A stretch of DNA of 64,000 bases from Rhodopila globiformis (GTDB lineage Bacteria; Pseudomonadota; Alphaproteobacteria; Acetobacterales; Acetobacteraceae): contig NZ_NHRY01000277.1 in the NCBI RefSeq assembly GCF_002937115.1, forward strand, positions 1 to 64,000. The letters run 5' to 3'. Position numbers and translations under genes: made by a program. Each line of letters starts with the position of its first letter. The first letter of the stretch is position 1. Of the stretch, positions 28,107 through 37,106 are shown in pieces. The notes below the pieces were generated by a model, which had not been told where the DNA came from, searched no databases, and saw only the letters and a list, made by a program, of their open reading frames with translations.

Positions 28107-29648
28107 TCAAAACGCATTGTCATCGGCAAAAACCAGCCTGACGGTCTGCCACAAAATCTTGATGTCAAGACCAAGCGACCAGTTCTCGATATAGTACAAG
28201 TCATGGTTGACGCGATGAACGATCTTCTCGACGCTGTCCAATGCGCCGCGGTGCCCATTGACCTGTGCCCAACCGGTTATTCCAGGCTTTACACGGTGAC
28301 GTGAGGAATAGATCGGTACTGCCTCTTCCAGAGCCAGGCCGCCCGCCGTGGTCGCCAGCGCATGCGGACGCGGTCCGACCAGCGACATGTCGCCCTTCAG
28401 CACATTGATCAATTGAGGCAGTTCATCAAGGCTGGTCCGCCGCAGCCATGCGCCCAGGGGAGTCACTCGCTTGTCGCCTCGGAATGCCTGCTGCCTGGCA
28501 TCCGCATCCGACAGATGCGTGTACATCGAGCGGAACTTCAAGACCTCGATGACATGGTTGTTATAGCCGACACGCCGCTGCCGGAAGAACACCGGTCCTT
28601 TCGAGGTCGATTTCACTCCGATGGCGATCGCCAGCATGACCGGCGAAATGAAGGTCAGAAGCCCGAGGGACAGCACGATGTCCTCGGCCCGCTTGAGGCT
28701 GCCGCGCCAGCCGTTGATCGGCCGGTTGCACGCCATCAGCAGCGGCAGGTCGAACGGCGCGCCGGTCCGGTGCAGCGGCATGTCCAGCGACTTCATGCCG
28801 GCATAGATATAGACGTCGATCGGCGCCAGGGAGATGCGCCGGACGATTGCCTGCGCGGTGTCGCCGGCCGCCCACGGCAGCGCGACCAGGACCGTGTCGA
28901 CCGCATCCTGGCGGATCATCCGCTCCAGCGCGTCGATGCCGCTGAACGCCGGCAGGCCGCGGAAGCTGCGCCGCGCCTTGCACGCCTGGGTGCCGGCAGC
29001 GCCGTGCTCGACCACGCCGATGATGTCGAAGGCGCGTTGGTGACCGGTGCCGATGCGCATCAGCAGATCATGGACGCAGTCATGCTCGCCGATGATCACC
29101 GTCCGGTTCAGCGTTGCCGGGCCGCCGTGGGCCCGGATGCGCAGGAGGCGGGCTGCCAGCAGCGGGAAGATCCCCGCTGCCAGCAATGTCGGCACGAACG
29201 GGCCGGCCAGCATGGCGATCATGCCGCTCAGAGCCGGCAGGCCGACGTCGTTTGCCGCCGAGGCCAGGCAGAACGTCAGCAACGTGCCGGTCGCGACCGC
29301 CTGCACCCAGGCCAGAACCAGCTTGCGCGCGTGCAGTTGGCGGCTCATGACCGCCTCGGCGGTGTAGAGGCCCCGCTCGAAGAAGCTCAGGATCGTGCAC
29401 AAGATCAGGCAGGCCATTGCCACAATGGCCGATGGGACGCGCACGCCGTGCAACGGATTGAAGAGCCCGTAGCAAAACGCAGCCATGCACACCGTGACGA
29501 TGGCGTCTTGCAGGATCAGGGCCAATGCGCGGACCGCAAGCCGGGGACGGGGTGGGAACAGATGTCCCGGTTCGTCGGTGGCGCCAGGCAGAGGCTCAGT
29601 CGGGGCGGCGATATCCAAAGCCATATCCGGTTCGGCCACACCTGGCAT
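28107..29648 (-). CDS. Exopolysaccharide-initiating sugar-phosphate transferase (WcaJ/GumD type)
   Basis: 513 residues: four to five N-terminal membrane helices, a Rossmann-like CoA-binding-like domain (VIIGEHDCVHDLLMRIG) and a C-terminal bacterial sugar transferase domain (about 315-510). The latter has KRAEDIVLSL, FFRQRRVGYNN, LKFRSMYTH, RTSLDELPQLINVLKGDMSL and VGPRPHA. It transfers hexose-1-phosphate to undecaprenyl phosphate and so commits the first sugar. It is the first gene of the minus-strand exopolysaccharide operon; the 500-bp gap upstream probably holds the promoter. A 114-bp gap separates it from the kinase-like gene. Confidence 0.94.
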   Translation of the reverse strand: MPGVAEPDMALDIAAPTEPLPGATDEPGHLFPPRPRLAVRALALILQDAIVTVCMAAFCYGLFNPLHGVRVPSAIVAMACLILCTILSFFERGLYTAEAVMSRQLHARKLVLAWVQAVATGTLLTFCLASAANDVGLPALSGMIAMLAGPFVPTLLAAGIFPLLAARLLRIRAHGGPATLNRTVIIGEHDCVHDLLMRIGTGHQRAFDIIGVVEHGAAGTQACKARRSFRGLPAFSGIDALERMIRQDAVDTVLVALPWAAGDTAQAIVRRISLAPIDVYIYAGMKSLDMPLHRTGAPFDLPLLMACNRPINGWRGSLKRAEDIVLSLGLLTFISPVMLAIAIGVKSTSKGPVFFRQRRVGYNNHVIEVLKFRSMYTHLSDADARQQAFRGDKRVTPLGAWLRRTSLDELPQLINVLKGDMSLVGPRPHALATTAGGLALEEAVPIYSSRHRVKPGITGWAQVNGHRGALDSVEKIVHRVNHDLYYIENWSLGLDIKILWQTVRLVFADDNAF

Positions 29649-30150
29649 CAGCCTGTTCCTGTTGCTGTTGACTCGTGATAGCCATTACGAGCCCGCATAG
29701 TTTAACGGGCCGGCGGCGTCGTGCCGCGGCTTAAATTTTTTATAGGATCACGCAGTTGAGAAGCGTCTGAAACCTGGCCAAGGACAGTACCCTGCGGCTC
29801 GGCCGGACGGGCAGCCCAATCGACGCCGGCAAATTAACCCGGCTTGAACGGGGAGCGAAACCAAACTCTGCGTGTACGACATCAGGGTGGAATGTTCCGA
29901 GACACTTTCGATCTGCTGTCCGCCATCGATCAGAATCCGGCGGAATGTGGCGAAACAGTGGCGGCAATTAAAGCTTCTGCGGAAGAAATTGCCGCTCGTT
30001 ACCGAATCCGGCTGTCTTTTGCGCAACTCCGCCGCGCTGCGCAAGCACGAAAATGCCGGCGTAATCTCCAAACGACACCAAAACAAATCGATGTCGGCCG
30101 CAATTAGTCCGGTCCCCGTTCTGTTCCAGGCTCCGCTATAGCCGATACAA
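29649..30150. other. Gene-free leader region of the exopolysaccharide operon
   Basis: About 500 bp, noticeably less GC-rich than the rest, with an A/T-rich tract near 29735-29750. It is likely to carry the operon promoter and a long 5' leader. A plus-strand frame at 29844-30107 exists but has no ribosome site or family resemblance. I could not fix -35/-10 boxes. Confidence 0.4.
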
Positions 30151-31305
30151 TCACGCCTTGGTTCCACCACCGTCCTGGCCGCCGCCGTCCTGGCCGCTAA
30201 GGAATGTCAGCAACAGATCAATGACCCGGCCGTGCTGTTCCTGCTGAACCCAGTGCCCCGCCCCATCCAACAAATGACAGCCACGCACGTCCCTGCCGGC
30301 ACGGTTCTGCATCCGCTCGATTGCGCCAGGCGCCTGATAAACGCCCCAGTCACAAACACCCGCAATGAACATTAAGGGGATGTCGATGGTACGACCATGA
30401 AAAACCTGCAACTCCTGATGGCCAATACCCTGAGTGCGGCATCGGTACCACTGTAAACCGCCCTGAAAGCCGGTACGGTTGTATTCATCACTGTAAACAC
30501 GCAACTCGTGATCCGGCAGCCAGGTACAGGCCGCCTCCGCAGGTGGCATCTCGGCCGCCACGGTCTGCGCCATGTCCTGTTCAAGGTCCATGATGTAATA
30601 AGTGGGCATGCGCGCCAGTTCAGATGCGGTCCATGCTGCCAGCCGGATCGGCCGGTTGCCGGGCCAGTCGGCACTCTTGTAATGGTAGTAGGCCCGCAGA
30701 AAGGCATGCACGCCCTGCCGGCAGCGCATCATGTCGTCGTTGGCCAGCCGTGTCGAATAGTACCATTGGTAATGCTTGCGCGGACGGTCGAGTGCCGCCA
30801 GGGCCTGGTGGATCGTCTCGGTACCGGGTTGAGGCGAATCGAGGCCGGGCGGCCCGGGAAACGGCGCGCTCATGAGTGTGACGCTGCGGAAGATATCCGG
30901 GCGCAGCAGCGCGCACCAGGCGGCAACCGCGGCGCCGAAATCATGTCCCACGACGGCTGCGACGGAGGTGCGGCCAAGGGCCGCGACCAGCCCGACCATG
31001 TCGCGGACAAGATTGAAGATACGAAACGATGCCAGGTCCCCGTCATAGTCCGGGTCCCAGCCGCTGGTGCGGCCATAACCGCGCTGGTCCGGGGCCACCA
31101 CGTAATAGCCGGCCTGTGCCAGGGCCGGCATCACTTTGCGCCACGAGTAGGCGAGTTCCGGAAATCCGTGCAGCAGCAGCACGCACCGCTGCCCGGGCCG
31201 ATCCATGCCGGCCTCGAGCACGTGCATGGTCAGGCCGTTCACGTTCTGTATGAAGCGGGATCTCATGCCCGCCGGAAGCAGGCCGGCGTCCAGTGGCGCA
31301 ATCAT
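30151..31305 (-). CDS. Alpha/beta-hydrolase, epoxide hydrolase type
   Basis: 384 residues. The oxyanion motif HGFPE lies at 46-50. The nucleophile elbow VVGHDFGAAVAAW (about 118-130) carries Asp instead of Ser, as in epoxide hydrolases and haloalkane dehalogenases. The cap region has the Tyr residues used for epoxide opening (HYQWYYST, FLRAYYHY). The catalytic His lies in DGAGHWVQQEQ near the C-terminus. Expected reaction: hydrolysis of an epoxide to a vicinal diol in the cytoplasm. A 5-unit 16-bp tandem repeat lies just upstream of its start. Substrate is unknown; proximity to a ferredoxin pair hints at oxidative metabolism. Confidence 0.85.
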   Translation of the reverse strand: MIAPLDAGLLPAGMRSRFIQNVNGLTMHVLEAGMDRPGQRCVLLLHGFPELAYSWRKVMPALAQAGYYVVAPDQRGYGRTSGWDPDYDGDLASFRIFNLVRDMVGLVAALGRTSVAAVVGHDFGAAVAAWCALLRPDIFRSVTLMSAPFPGPPGLDSPQPGTETIHQALAALDRPRKHYQWYYSTRLANDDMMRCRQGVHAFLRAYYHYKSADWPGNRPIRLAAWTASELARMPTYYIMDLEQDMAQTVAAEMPPAEAACTWLPDHELRVYSDEYNRTGFQGGLQWYRCRTQGIGHQELQVFHGRTIDIPLMFIAGVCDWGVYQAPGAIERMQNRAGRDVRGCHLLDGAGHWVQQEQHGRVIDLLLTFLSGQDGGGQDGGGTKA

Positions 31306-31839
31306 GCCGGGTTCGCGCTCTCAGTTGGCTGATGCCTCAATTGGCAGATGGCTTGGTCGGCTGGTGCCTCGATTGGTCGATGCCTCAATTGGCCGGTGCC
31401 GTGGTAACGTCTGGCTATATACGCCTCGACTTGCTCATCAGTTCGATCACAGACAAGCGCCTCGCGGTTTCGTTCCACAAAGTGACGCGCACATTCCAGC
31501 CGGCAATCAAGGGTGCAACAACATGACCTGCGCGCGCCGGACGGATGATCCTGCCGGCAGTTTCGATGAGGAATGAGACGATTCCATGACTGGACCGACC
31601 CTTCATCACAATCAAGGGAAGAAAAACCGCATGACGGCTTCGTTATCGGCGGCGCGCGTCATAGCGTAATGAATTCATGGCGATCAATCCAGGGCGGCGA
31701 AATTCCGCAGCGGCCCCTGACGCCGGGCCAGAATGCACAGGCGCACACCGGGCGCCTGCCGCCGCGTCCAGTGCGTCCGATGCGCCCGCGCTTGCCCCGA
31801 CGCGTTCGCGCAGGCCATGCGGGCGCCAATGCAGACCCT
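31306..31839. other. Intergenic region with tandem repeat, otherwise empty
   Basis: Apart from the 16-bp tandem repeat at 31325-31404, I see only short, unsupported frames (for example 31415-31615 on the minus strand). Base composition is lower in GC than the flanking genes, suggesting degenerate or regulatory DNA. Confidence 0.4.
31325..31404. repeat. Five tandem 16-bp units
   Basis: Five consecutive 16-mers fit the pattern TTGGCNGATGCCTCAA, with one to six changes per unit. Units start at 31325, 31341, 31357, 31373 and 31389. The first and fourth are nearly identical. They lie about 20 bp upstream of the epoxide hydrolase start. Confidence 0.8.
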
Positions 31840-32166
31840 CTAGTGCTGACCCTCCGGCATCCGCACGACCAGGCCATCCAGCGCCTCGGTCACCTTGATC
31901 TGGCAGGACAGCCGCGAATCCGGCTGGGTCACCGCGGCGAAACTCAGCATGCTGGCCTCCTGCGAGCCAACCGGCGGCAGGCCGGTTTTGTCGAGCCAGG
32001 CGGCATCGACGTAGACATGGCAGGTGGCGCAGGCGCATTCACCGCCGCAGTCGGCGTCGATCCCGGGAATGTTGTTCTCGACGGCTCCCTGCATCACCGA
32101 CTTGCCAACCGGAACCTCAACCACGTGCTCGGTTCCATTATGTTCAACGTACGTTATGCTTGGCAT
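31840..32166 (-). CDS. [2Fe-2S] ferredoxin, putidaredoxin/adrenodoxin type
   Basis: 108 residues from the ATG at 32166, preceded by GGAAGGGAAA. Cluster ligands are Cys40, Cys46, Cys49 (C-x5-C-x2-C in [15 protein letters not shown]) and Cys88 (LSCQI). [12 protein letters not shown] is the usual helix before the fourth ligand. Proteins of this type carry electrons from an NADH-dependent FAD reductase to P450s or other oxygenases. The reductase gene is 28 bp upstream on the same strand, so the two form a ready redox pair. No P450 gene lies in the window. Confidence 0.95.
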   Translation of the reverse strand: MPSITYVEHNGTEHVVEVPVGKSVMQGAVENNIPGIDADCGGECACATCHVYVDAAWLDKTGLPPVGSQEASMLSFAAVTQPDSRLSCQIKVTEALDGLVVRMPEGQH

Positions 32167-32194
32167 GGCGTTTCCCTTCCTGGCCGCCACCAGT

Positions 32195-33427
32195 CTAAGC
32201 GGCGAGTTCCTGCATCGAAACTGACATATCCTCTATGCGCCTGCGGCTGAGGCGCTTGCCGCGCGCGATGATGCGCCGCCCGCCCATGAACTCGGTCGAG
32301 GCATTCACCGCCTCGACCGCCCGCACCGTGCCGTCCGCCGCCAGGTGGAACAGCGCGAATTTCGCGCCCGGGATGTCGCCGCGCACCACGGTCTCGGTGG
32401 CGTCGAACGGCAGGCCGGCGATCTGCAGGCGCAGGTCGTACTGGTCGGACCAGAACCACGGCACCTCCGGCGCCGGCGGCGGCTTGCCGCAGATCTGGCT
32501 GGCCGCTTGCCTGGCCTGCTCCAGTGCGTTCGGCACGCTTTCCAGGCGCGCCATGCGACCATAGAGCGGCAGCGGGCGGTTGGTGCAATCGCCGACGGCG
32601 AAGATCGCCGGATCGTCTGTGCGGGCGGCAAGGTCCACAATGATGCCGTTGTCGCAGCCGAGGCCCGCATCCCGCGCCAGAGCCTCGTTCGCCACCACGC
32701 CCACGCCGATCAGGGTGGCGTCGCACGGGATCACGCGCCCGTCGCCCAGGCGCACGCCGGCCACGGTGCCGTCCGCCGCGTCCAGTTCGATCACCTGCGC
32801 GTCGGTTTCGATCGCGACGCCCTGGCCGCGGTGGTAGTCCTGGAAGAAGTTCGACAGGATCGGGCCGGCGACGCGGGCCAGCACGCGGCTCTCCCGCTCG
32901 ATGACGACCACCTCCGCGCCCAGCGCGCGCGCCGAGGCCGCCGCTTCCAGCCCGATATAGCCGCCGCCGATGACCGCCAGGCGCGCGTCCGGATGCAGCA
33001 CGGCCTTCAATTGATCCGCGTCGGCGACCGTCCGCAGTTCCAGCACGCGGCCCAGGTCGCGGCCGGGCAGGGGCAGGCGCCGGGCACGGGCGCCGAGCGC
33101 CAGGATCAGGAAGTCGTACGACAGGGCCGCGCCATCCGACAGCGTGACCGCCTTCGCCGCGCGATCGATCGCAGTCACCCGCGTGCCAGGCCTCAGGTCG
33201 ATGCCGGCGTCCGGATAGAAGTGCGCCGGGCGCAGCAGCAGGCTTTCCGTCGTGGCCTCGCCTTTCAGCCACGCCTTCGACAGCGGCGGCCGCTGGTAGG
33301 GCGGGATCGGCTCCTCCCCGACCAGGGTGATCGCGCCCTGCCAGCCAAGCTGGCGCAGCATGGCGGCGGCGGACCCGCCAGCGTGTCCCGCCCCGGCGAT
33401 GACGACATGTCGGCTGTCCTGGCTCAA
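32195..33427 (-). CDS. NAD(P)H:ferredoxin reductase, FAD-dependent
   Basis: About 410 residues if TTG 33427 is used; it has a GGAGCGGAG site just upstream and places the FAD motif near the N-terminus. A longer frame begins at TTG 33532. FAD-binding [20 protein letters not shown] comes first, then [13 protein letters not shown]. The NAD-binding [20 protein letters not shown] and the FAD-ribityl motif [11 protein letters not shown] follow. The C-terminal reductase domain starts near [19 protein letters not shown]. This is the putidaredoxin-reductase family, matching the ferredoxin gene downstream. The 3' end is 28 bp from it. Confidence 0.93.
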   Translation of the reverse strand: MSQDSRHVVIAGAGHAGGSAAAMLRQLGWQGAITLVGEEPIPPYQRPPLSKAWLKGEATTESLLLRPAHFYPDAGIDLRPGTRVTAIDRAAKAVTLSDGAALSYDFLILALGARARRLPLPGRDLGRVLELRTVADADQLKAVLHPDARLAVIGGGYIGLEAAASARALGAEVVVIERESRVLARVAGPILSNFFQDYHRGQGVAIETDAQVIELDAADGTVAGVRLGDGRVIPCDATLIGVGVVANEALARDAGLGCDNGIIVDLAARTDDPAIFAVGDCTNRPLPLYGRMARLESVPNALEQARQAASQICGKPPPAPEVPWFWSDQYDLRLQIAGLPFDATETVVRGDIPGAKFALFHLAADGTVRAVEAVNASTEFMGGRRIIARGKRLSRRRIEDMSVSMQELAA

Positions 33428-33661
33428 CGCTCCGCTCCCGTTTTCTGCTGTGCCGATAGGAGCAGCGGACGCGCGAATCGGCAAGCCGGTGGGAGCCGGG
33501 GTTGCCGGGGCGGCTTGGAAAACAGAAAACAAGTTTATACCAGATGCCGTGTGAAGAAAGTTATTCTTATTTCAATTCAGCTATTGCGCATTTGGGCAAA
33601 AATATCCTCTTATCACGCCCACACCGGTTTTCCTGACCTTCAAATCCGAAAGAATCAGCTC

Positions 33662-33862
33662 ATGCTGCAGTCTCATGTCATCGACGTTGATGGCGCTTTC
33701 GTCGGCGCCGCCGTACGGCTGGACAAGGGCTATCGCTTCATCGCTACCGACATGAAGCTGGACGACCTGGATGGATCGATCTGGCCGACATTGGCGGATG
33801 TCCAGCGGCTGGCACGCCGCGTCTACCTTGGCGGCCGCCTGGCCACGTCCCGCACACATTAA
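33662..33862 (+). CDS. Small conserved-looking orphan protein, 66 residues
   Basis: Starts ATG 33662 (MLQSHVIDVDGAFVGAAVRL) and continues with KGYRFIATDMKLDDLDGSIWPTLADVQRLARRVYLGG in two beta strands and a helix. I recall similar short proteins in Acetobacteraceae-type genomes, but know no function. It is divergent from the ferredoxin reductase; the AT-richer stretch at 33530-33660 probably holds both promoters. A palindromic repeat follows its stop. Confidence 0.6.
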   Translation: MLQSHVIDVDGAFVGAAVRLDKGYRFIATDMKLDDLDGSIWPTLADVQRLARRVYLGGRLATSRTH

Positions 33863-33940
33863 TAGAGTGGGGCCCAGGGCTGTCAGACTCCGCGCCTACA
33901 GCAGACCGCAGGTCGGTTGGGACACTGAGGCCCCCTGTCC

Positions 33941-34028
33941 TCATCGTCATGGCCCGGCTCGTCCGGGCCACCTATCGCGGCACATGTGCTGGAACAGGTG
34001 GCCCGGACGAGCCGGGCCATGACGATGA
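33941..34028. repeat. REP-like palindrome, 33-bp arms
   Basis: A perfect or near-perfect inverted repeat: arms 33941-33973 and 33996-34028 around a 22-nt centre, built on TCATGGCCCGGCTCGTCC. The same family occurs at 37156-37237 and 48723-48804, with a shorter variant at 44163-44250. It lies between convergent genes and may act as a transcription barrier. Confidence 0.85.
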
Positions 34029-34048
34029 GGGAGCGCCGTCGCCCTGTC

Positions 34049-35617
34049 TCAAGCGACCTGCGGCCTGCTGTAGTCCCGGATTGCGCCCAGCACCGATGCC
34101 GGACGAGACCCCAGCGCCTCCGGCGTCCAGGCTTGGCGCATCGTGAACAGCGCGACCAGCGCGGCCGCATCCTGGTCGCGGTCCAGCGCGACGGCCGCGG
34201 CGACGTGCCCGTCCTTGACGTAGTAGGCGATGAATTCCGGCTTCTCCAGGTCGCCGTGCACGACGACGTCGTCCCAGTCCTCGGCATGGCCAATGGTGTC
34301 CAGCCGCTTCAGGTACTGGATCGTCCAGAACACCGGCACGGCCTCGTACCGCACGGCGCGGCCCAGCATGGCGAGTGCCGCCACGCGGCCGTGCTGCTCG
34401 GCGACGCGCCAGTGTTCGACGCGTATCGGCGGGCCGTCGCCGCGCAGCGGGAAGCGGGCAACGTCACCCCCGGCGAACAGCCCGTCGGCGACGCGCAGGG
34501 AGGCGTCGACGGTCAGGCTGCCGTCCTGGTTGCGATCGACCCCGTGCAGGAAATCCGTCACCGGCCGTATGCCGAAGCCGATGACGACGAAATCCGCCTC
34601 CAGCCGTTCGCCGGAGGCCAGGACGACGGTCCCGCCGTCCTCGATCGCCGCCGCTTCCTGTCCGAACCGGAACGCGACGCCGTGCCTCTCGTGCAGCCTG
34701 GTGAAGACGCCGCCGATGCGCGCGCCCAGTTGCTTTTCGAACGGCGCCTGCTGCTGCGCCACCACGGTGATGTCCAGGCCGCGTTCCCGCAGGCTGGCCG
34801 CCACCTCCATGCCGATGAAGCTGGCGCCCAGCACCACCGCGCGTTCGCTGCGCTCGGCTCGCGCCAGGATCGCCTCGGCGTCGGCGCGGTTCCGCAGCAG
34901 GAACACGTCCGGCCCGTCGGCGCCGGGCAGGGAAGGCCGCTTCGGCGCGCCGCCGGTGGCGACAAACGCGGCATCGTAGCGCAGCACGCGCCCGTCGGCG
35001 CAGGTGATGCGGCGCTCGGCGGCATCGAGCCGGGTGACCTCGGCCGTCAGCCGCTCGATCCCGAGCCGGCGATAGAACGACTGCGCCTGCAGCGGCGATT
35101 TTTCCCCTCCCTGCTGGCCCGAGAGGACGTACTTGCTCAGCAGGGTGCGGTCGTACGGCACCCGGTTCTCGCGGTCCAGGATGACGATCCGGCCGGCAAA
35201 TCCCTCCTCCCGCAGGGTCTGCGCCGCCAGCGCGCCGGCGCCGCCGCCGCCGATGATGGCGAAGCAGCGCGAATCGGCCGCGGCCGGCGCTTCCGGCGCC
35301 TGTGCGGGAGCACTCAACAGAATACGGTCGTTTTCGACCCGCGCGGCGAAGCGCTGCAGGCCGTCAACCGCCGGCGGCTCCAGCAGCGCGCCGGTGCGGA
35401 CGCAGAACGTGGCCTTGTGCCACGGGCAGATGATCCGGCCGGCATGGTAGACCCCCTGCGCCAGGGGCCCGCCGGCGTGCGGGCAGGTGGCGGCAACGGC
35501 ATGAACCGTGTCCCCCTCGCGAACCAGGAGCACCGGCGTGCCGTCGGCCTCCACCTGGCGAACGGTCTGGTCCTGCCATCCGCTGAACGACCCGGCATCA
35601 TGGCCGCGTTGAGGCAT
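34049..35617 (-). CDS. Rieske-domain FAD oxidoreductase (AIFM3/AIF-like)
   Basis: 522 residues from the ATG at 35617, with GGGGGA upstream. The N-terminal Rieske [2Fe-2S] domain has ligands C45-P-H47 and C64-PW-H67 (CPHAGG and CPWHKATF). A pyridine nucleotide-disulfide oxidoreductase follows, with FAD motif FAIIGGGGAGALAAQTLREE and an NAD motif near AVVLGASFIGMEVAASL. The FAD-ribityl motif DGLFAGGDVARFPL is present, with a C-terminal reductase-like domain. Such fusions resemble apoptosis-inducing-factor-like and benzoate/biphenyl dioxygenase reductases; electron acceptor unknown. It is divergent from the F420-type gene. Confidence 0.9.
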   Translation of the reverse strand: MPQRGHDAGSFSGWQDQTVRQVEADGTPVLLVREGDTVHAVAATCPHAGGPLAQGVYHAGRIICPWHKATFCVRTGALLEPPAVDGLQRFAARVENDRILLSAPAQAPEAPAAADSRCFAIIGGGGAGALAAQTLREEGFAGRIVILDRENRVPYDRTLLSKYVLSGQQGGEKSPLQAQSFYRRLGIERLTAEVTRLDAAERRITCADGRVLRYDAAFVATGGAPKRPSLPGADGPDVFLLRNRADAEAILARAERSERAVVLGASFIGMEVAASLRERGLDITVVAQQQAPFEKQLGARIGGVFTRLHERHGVAFRFGQEAAAIEDGGTVVLASGERLEADFVVIGFGIRPVTDFLHGVDRNQDGSLTVDASLRVADGLFAGGDVARFPLRGDGPPIRVEHWRVAEQHGRVAALAMLGRAVRYEAVPVFWTIQYLKRLDTIGHAEDWDDVVVHGDLEKPEFIAYYVKDGHVAAAVALDRDQDAAALVALFTMRQAWTPEALGSRPASVLGAIRDYSRPQVA

Positions 35618-35761
35618 GACGTATCCCCCGCTGTGTCCGGAAGGGATAAGCGTGGCGACAAGCGTCGGTTCACCGTGTGTTGCAACTCGTGATGACAGGG
35701 CCGGGCATGGGAACCCGGGCAAGGCTCGCCCGTTGCTGGCGGAACCTTTCTGGAGAACGCC

Positions 35762-36886
35762 ATGTCATCGGAACCCGCATTATCCCCGGACCGGCGCAGC
35801 CTGTTGTTCTGGACGACGATGATGGCCGGCGCGGCGAGCCTTGGGGCATCCCCGGCACGGGCGCAGCCGGACGGGCATTCCGGGCCGCAGGAGATCGGCG
35901 GCCTGCGCAAGGGCATGTTCAGCTTCATGTTGGCGCATGAGCAGTTCCCGGTCACGGAACTGGTGCAGCTTGGCGCCCTGGCCTCGAAGTCGGGCTTCCA
36001 GGTGCTGTCCACCAGCGATCATTTCCAACCGTGGCAGGCGAACGAGGGCCATGTCGGCCAGGCCTGGGTCACGCTGGGCGCGCTGGGCGGGCAGTCGCAC
36101 AGCTGGATGGGCACGACCGTGACCTGCCCGACCCTGCGCTATAATCCCGCCGTCGTGGCCGAGGCGTTCGCCACGCTCGACCAGCTCTATCCGGGCCGCA
36201 TCTTCCTGGGCGTCGGCTCCGGCGAGGCGCTGAACGAAGAGGCTGCGACCGGCGCCTGGCCGAAATGGCCGGAGCGGTGGGAGCGGCTGATCGAGGCGAT
36301 CGCCGTCATCCGGCAGCTCTGGACCGGCGAGCACGTCTCGTTCAAGGGCAAGTATTATACGGTCGACGCGAAGCTGTACGATGCCCCGGCGAAGCCGATT
36401 CCGCTGCTGACGGCGGCGAACGGGAAGAAGTCCATGCGCCTGGCCGGCCAGCACGGCGACGGCCTGATCAGCGATCCGGTCAGCTGGAAGAAATGGAAGT
36501 CCGAATGGGAAGCGGGCGCCCGCGAGGCCGGCAAGAACCCGGCGGACATGCCGGTGCTGATCGAGCACTACGCCGTCGTCGGCGGCCAGGAAGCGGCGAA
36601 ACAGGCCGCCGAGCTATGGCGCTTTGGGCCGAAGGCGTGGCATTCGCTGTTCGACGTGCCCAGCCCGGCCGCGATCCAGCAGCAGGCCGAGCAGCAGGTT
36701 CCGATCGAACAGGTACTGAAATCCTGGGCCGTCGGCACCGATCCCGAGGTGCACATCAACGCCGTCAAGGAGCTGTTCGACAGCGGTGCCACCATCGTCA
36801 ACATCCACTCCGGCCAACCGGACCAGAGGAAGGTGATTGAATTCTATGCCTCCCACGTCCTGCCGAAGTTCAGGCAGCCAGCGTAA
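35762..36886 (+). CDS. Tat-exported F420-type luciferase-like oxidoreductase
   Basis: 374 residues. The N-terminus DRRSLLFWTTMMAGAASLGA, ending ARAQ at about 32-35, looks like a twin-arginine signal and cleavage site. The mature part is a TIM-barrel LLM enzyme with TSDHFQPWQANEGHVGQAW and the LYPGRIFLGVGSGEALNE motif. TAANGKKSMRLAGQHGDGL is typical of F420-dependent glucose-6-phosphate dehydrogenase/hydroxymycolate dehydrogenase relatives. Cofactor F420 is inferred from family; FMN cannot be excluded. A Pro-rich peptide gene follows 12 bp later. Ribosome site GGAG precedes the ATG. Confidence 0.88.
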   Translation: MSSEPALSPDRRSLLFWTTMMAGAASLGASPARAQPDGHSGPQEIGGLRKGMFSFMLAHEQFPVTELVQLGALASKSGFQVLSTSDHFQPWQANEGHVGQAWVTLGALGGQSHSWMGTTVTCPTLRYNPAVVAEAFATLDQLYPGRIFLGVGSGEALNEEAATGAWPKWPERWERLIEAIAVIRQLWTGEHVSFKGKYYTVDAKLYDAPAKPIPLLTAANGKKSMRLAGQHGDGLISDPVSWKKWKSEWEAGAREAGKNPADMPVLIEHYAVVGGQEAAKQAAELWRFGPKAWHSLFDVPSPAAIQQQAEQQVPIEQVLKSWAVGTDPEVHINAVKELFDSGATIVNIHSGQPDQRKVIEFYASHVLPKFRQPA

Positions 36887-36898
36887 CGGAGAGCCACT

Positions 36899-37090
36899 GT
36901 GCGCGTCACGAGAACGTTCGCCGCCCAGACCATCCCCGGTGGTCCTGGCCCGGACCTGCCCGAACCGACGACACCGCCGGGTCCCGACATCCCGCCGCCG
37001 GCGCCGGACACGCCTTTGCCCGGGCCAGGGCCTGACATTCCGCCGGCGTCGCCGCCGGGGCCGGGAGAGATCCCGTCGCCAGGCTTCTGA
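36899..37090 (+). CDS. Pro/Gly-rich small protein, unknown
   Basis: 63 residues from a GTG at 36899 with GGAGAG upstream, 12 bp after the F420-type gene and so probably co-transcribed. After RVTRTFAAQT the sequence is almost entirely Pro, Gly, Asp and Ser in PGPD-like units and ends at a clear stop. There is no catalytic domain. It could be a disordered linker-like or secreted peptide; the GC-rich composition means a chance frame is possible. Confidence 0.45.
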   Translation: MRVTRTFAAQTIPGGPGPDLPEPTTPPGPDIPPPAPDTPLPGPGPDIPPASPPGPGEIPSPGF

Positions 37091-37106
37091 AACGGCCGGG
37101 CGTGTC

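Noticed and set aside
29844-30107. 87-residue frame in the EPS leader region
   Set aside because: No ribosome site, no family resemblance, and it lies in AT-richer non-coding DNA.
31415-31615. 66-residue minus-strand frame upstream of the ferredoxin
   Set aside because: No ribosome site or recognisable pattern; left as intergenic.
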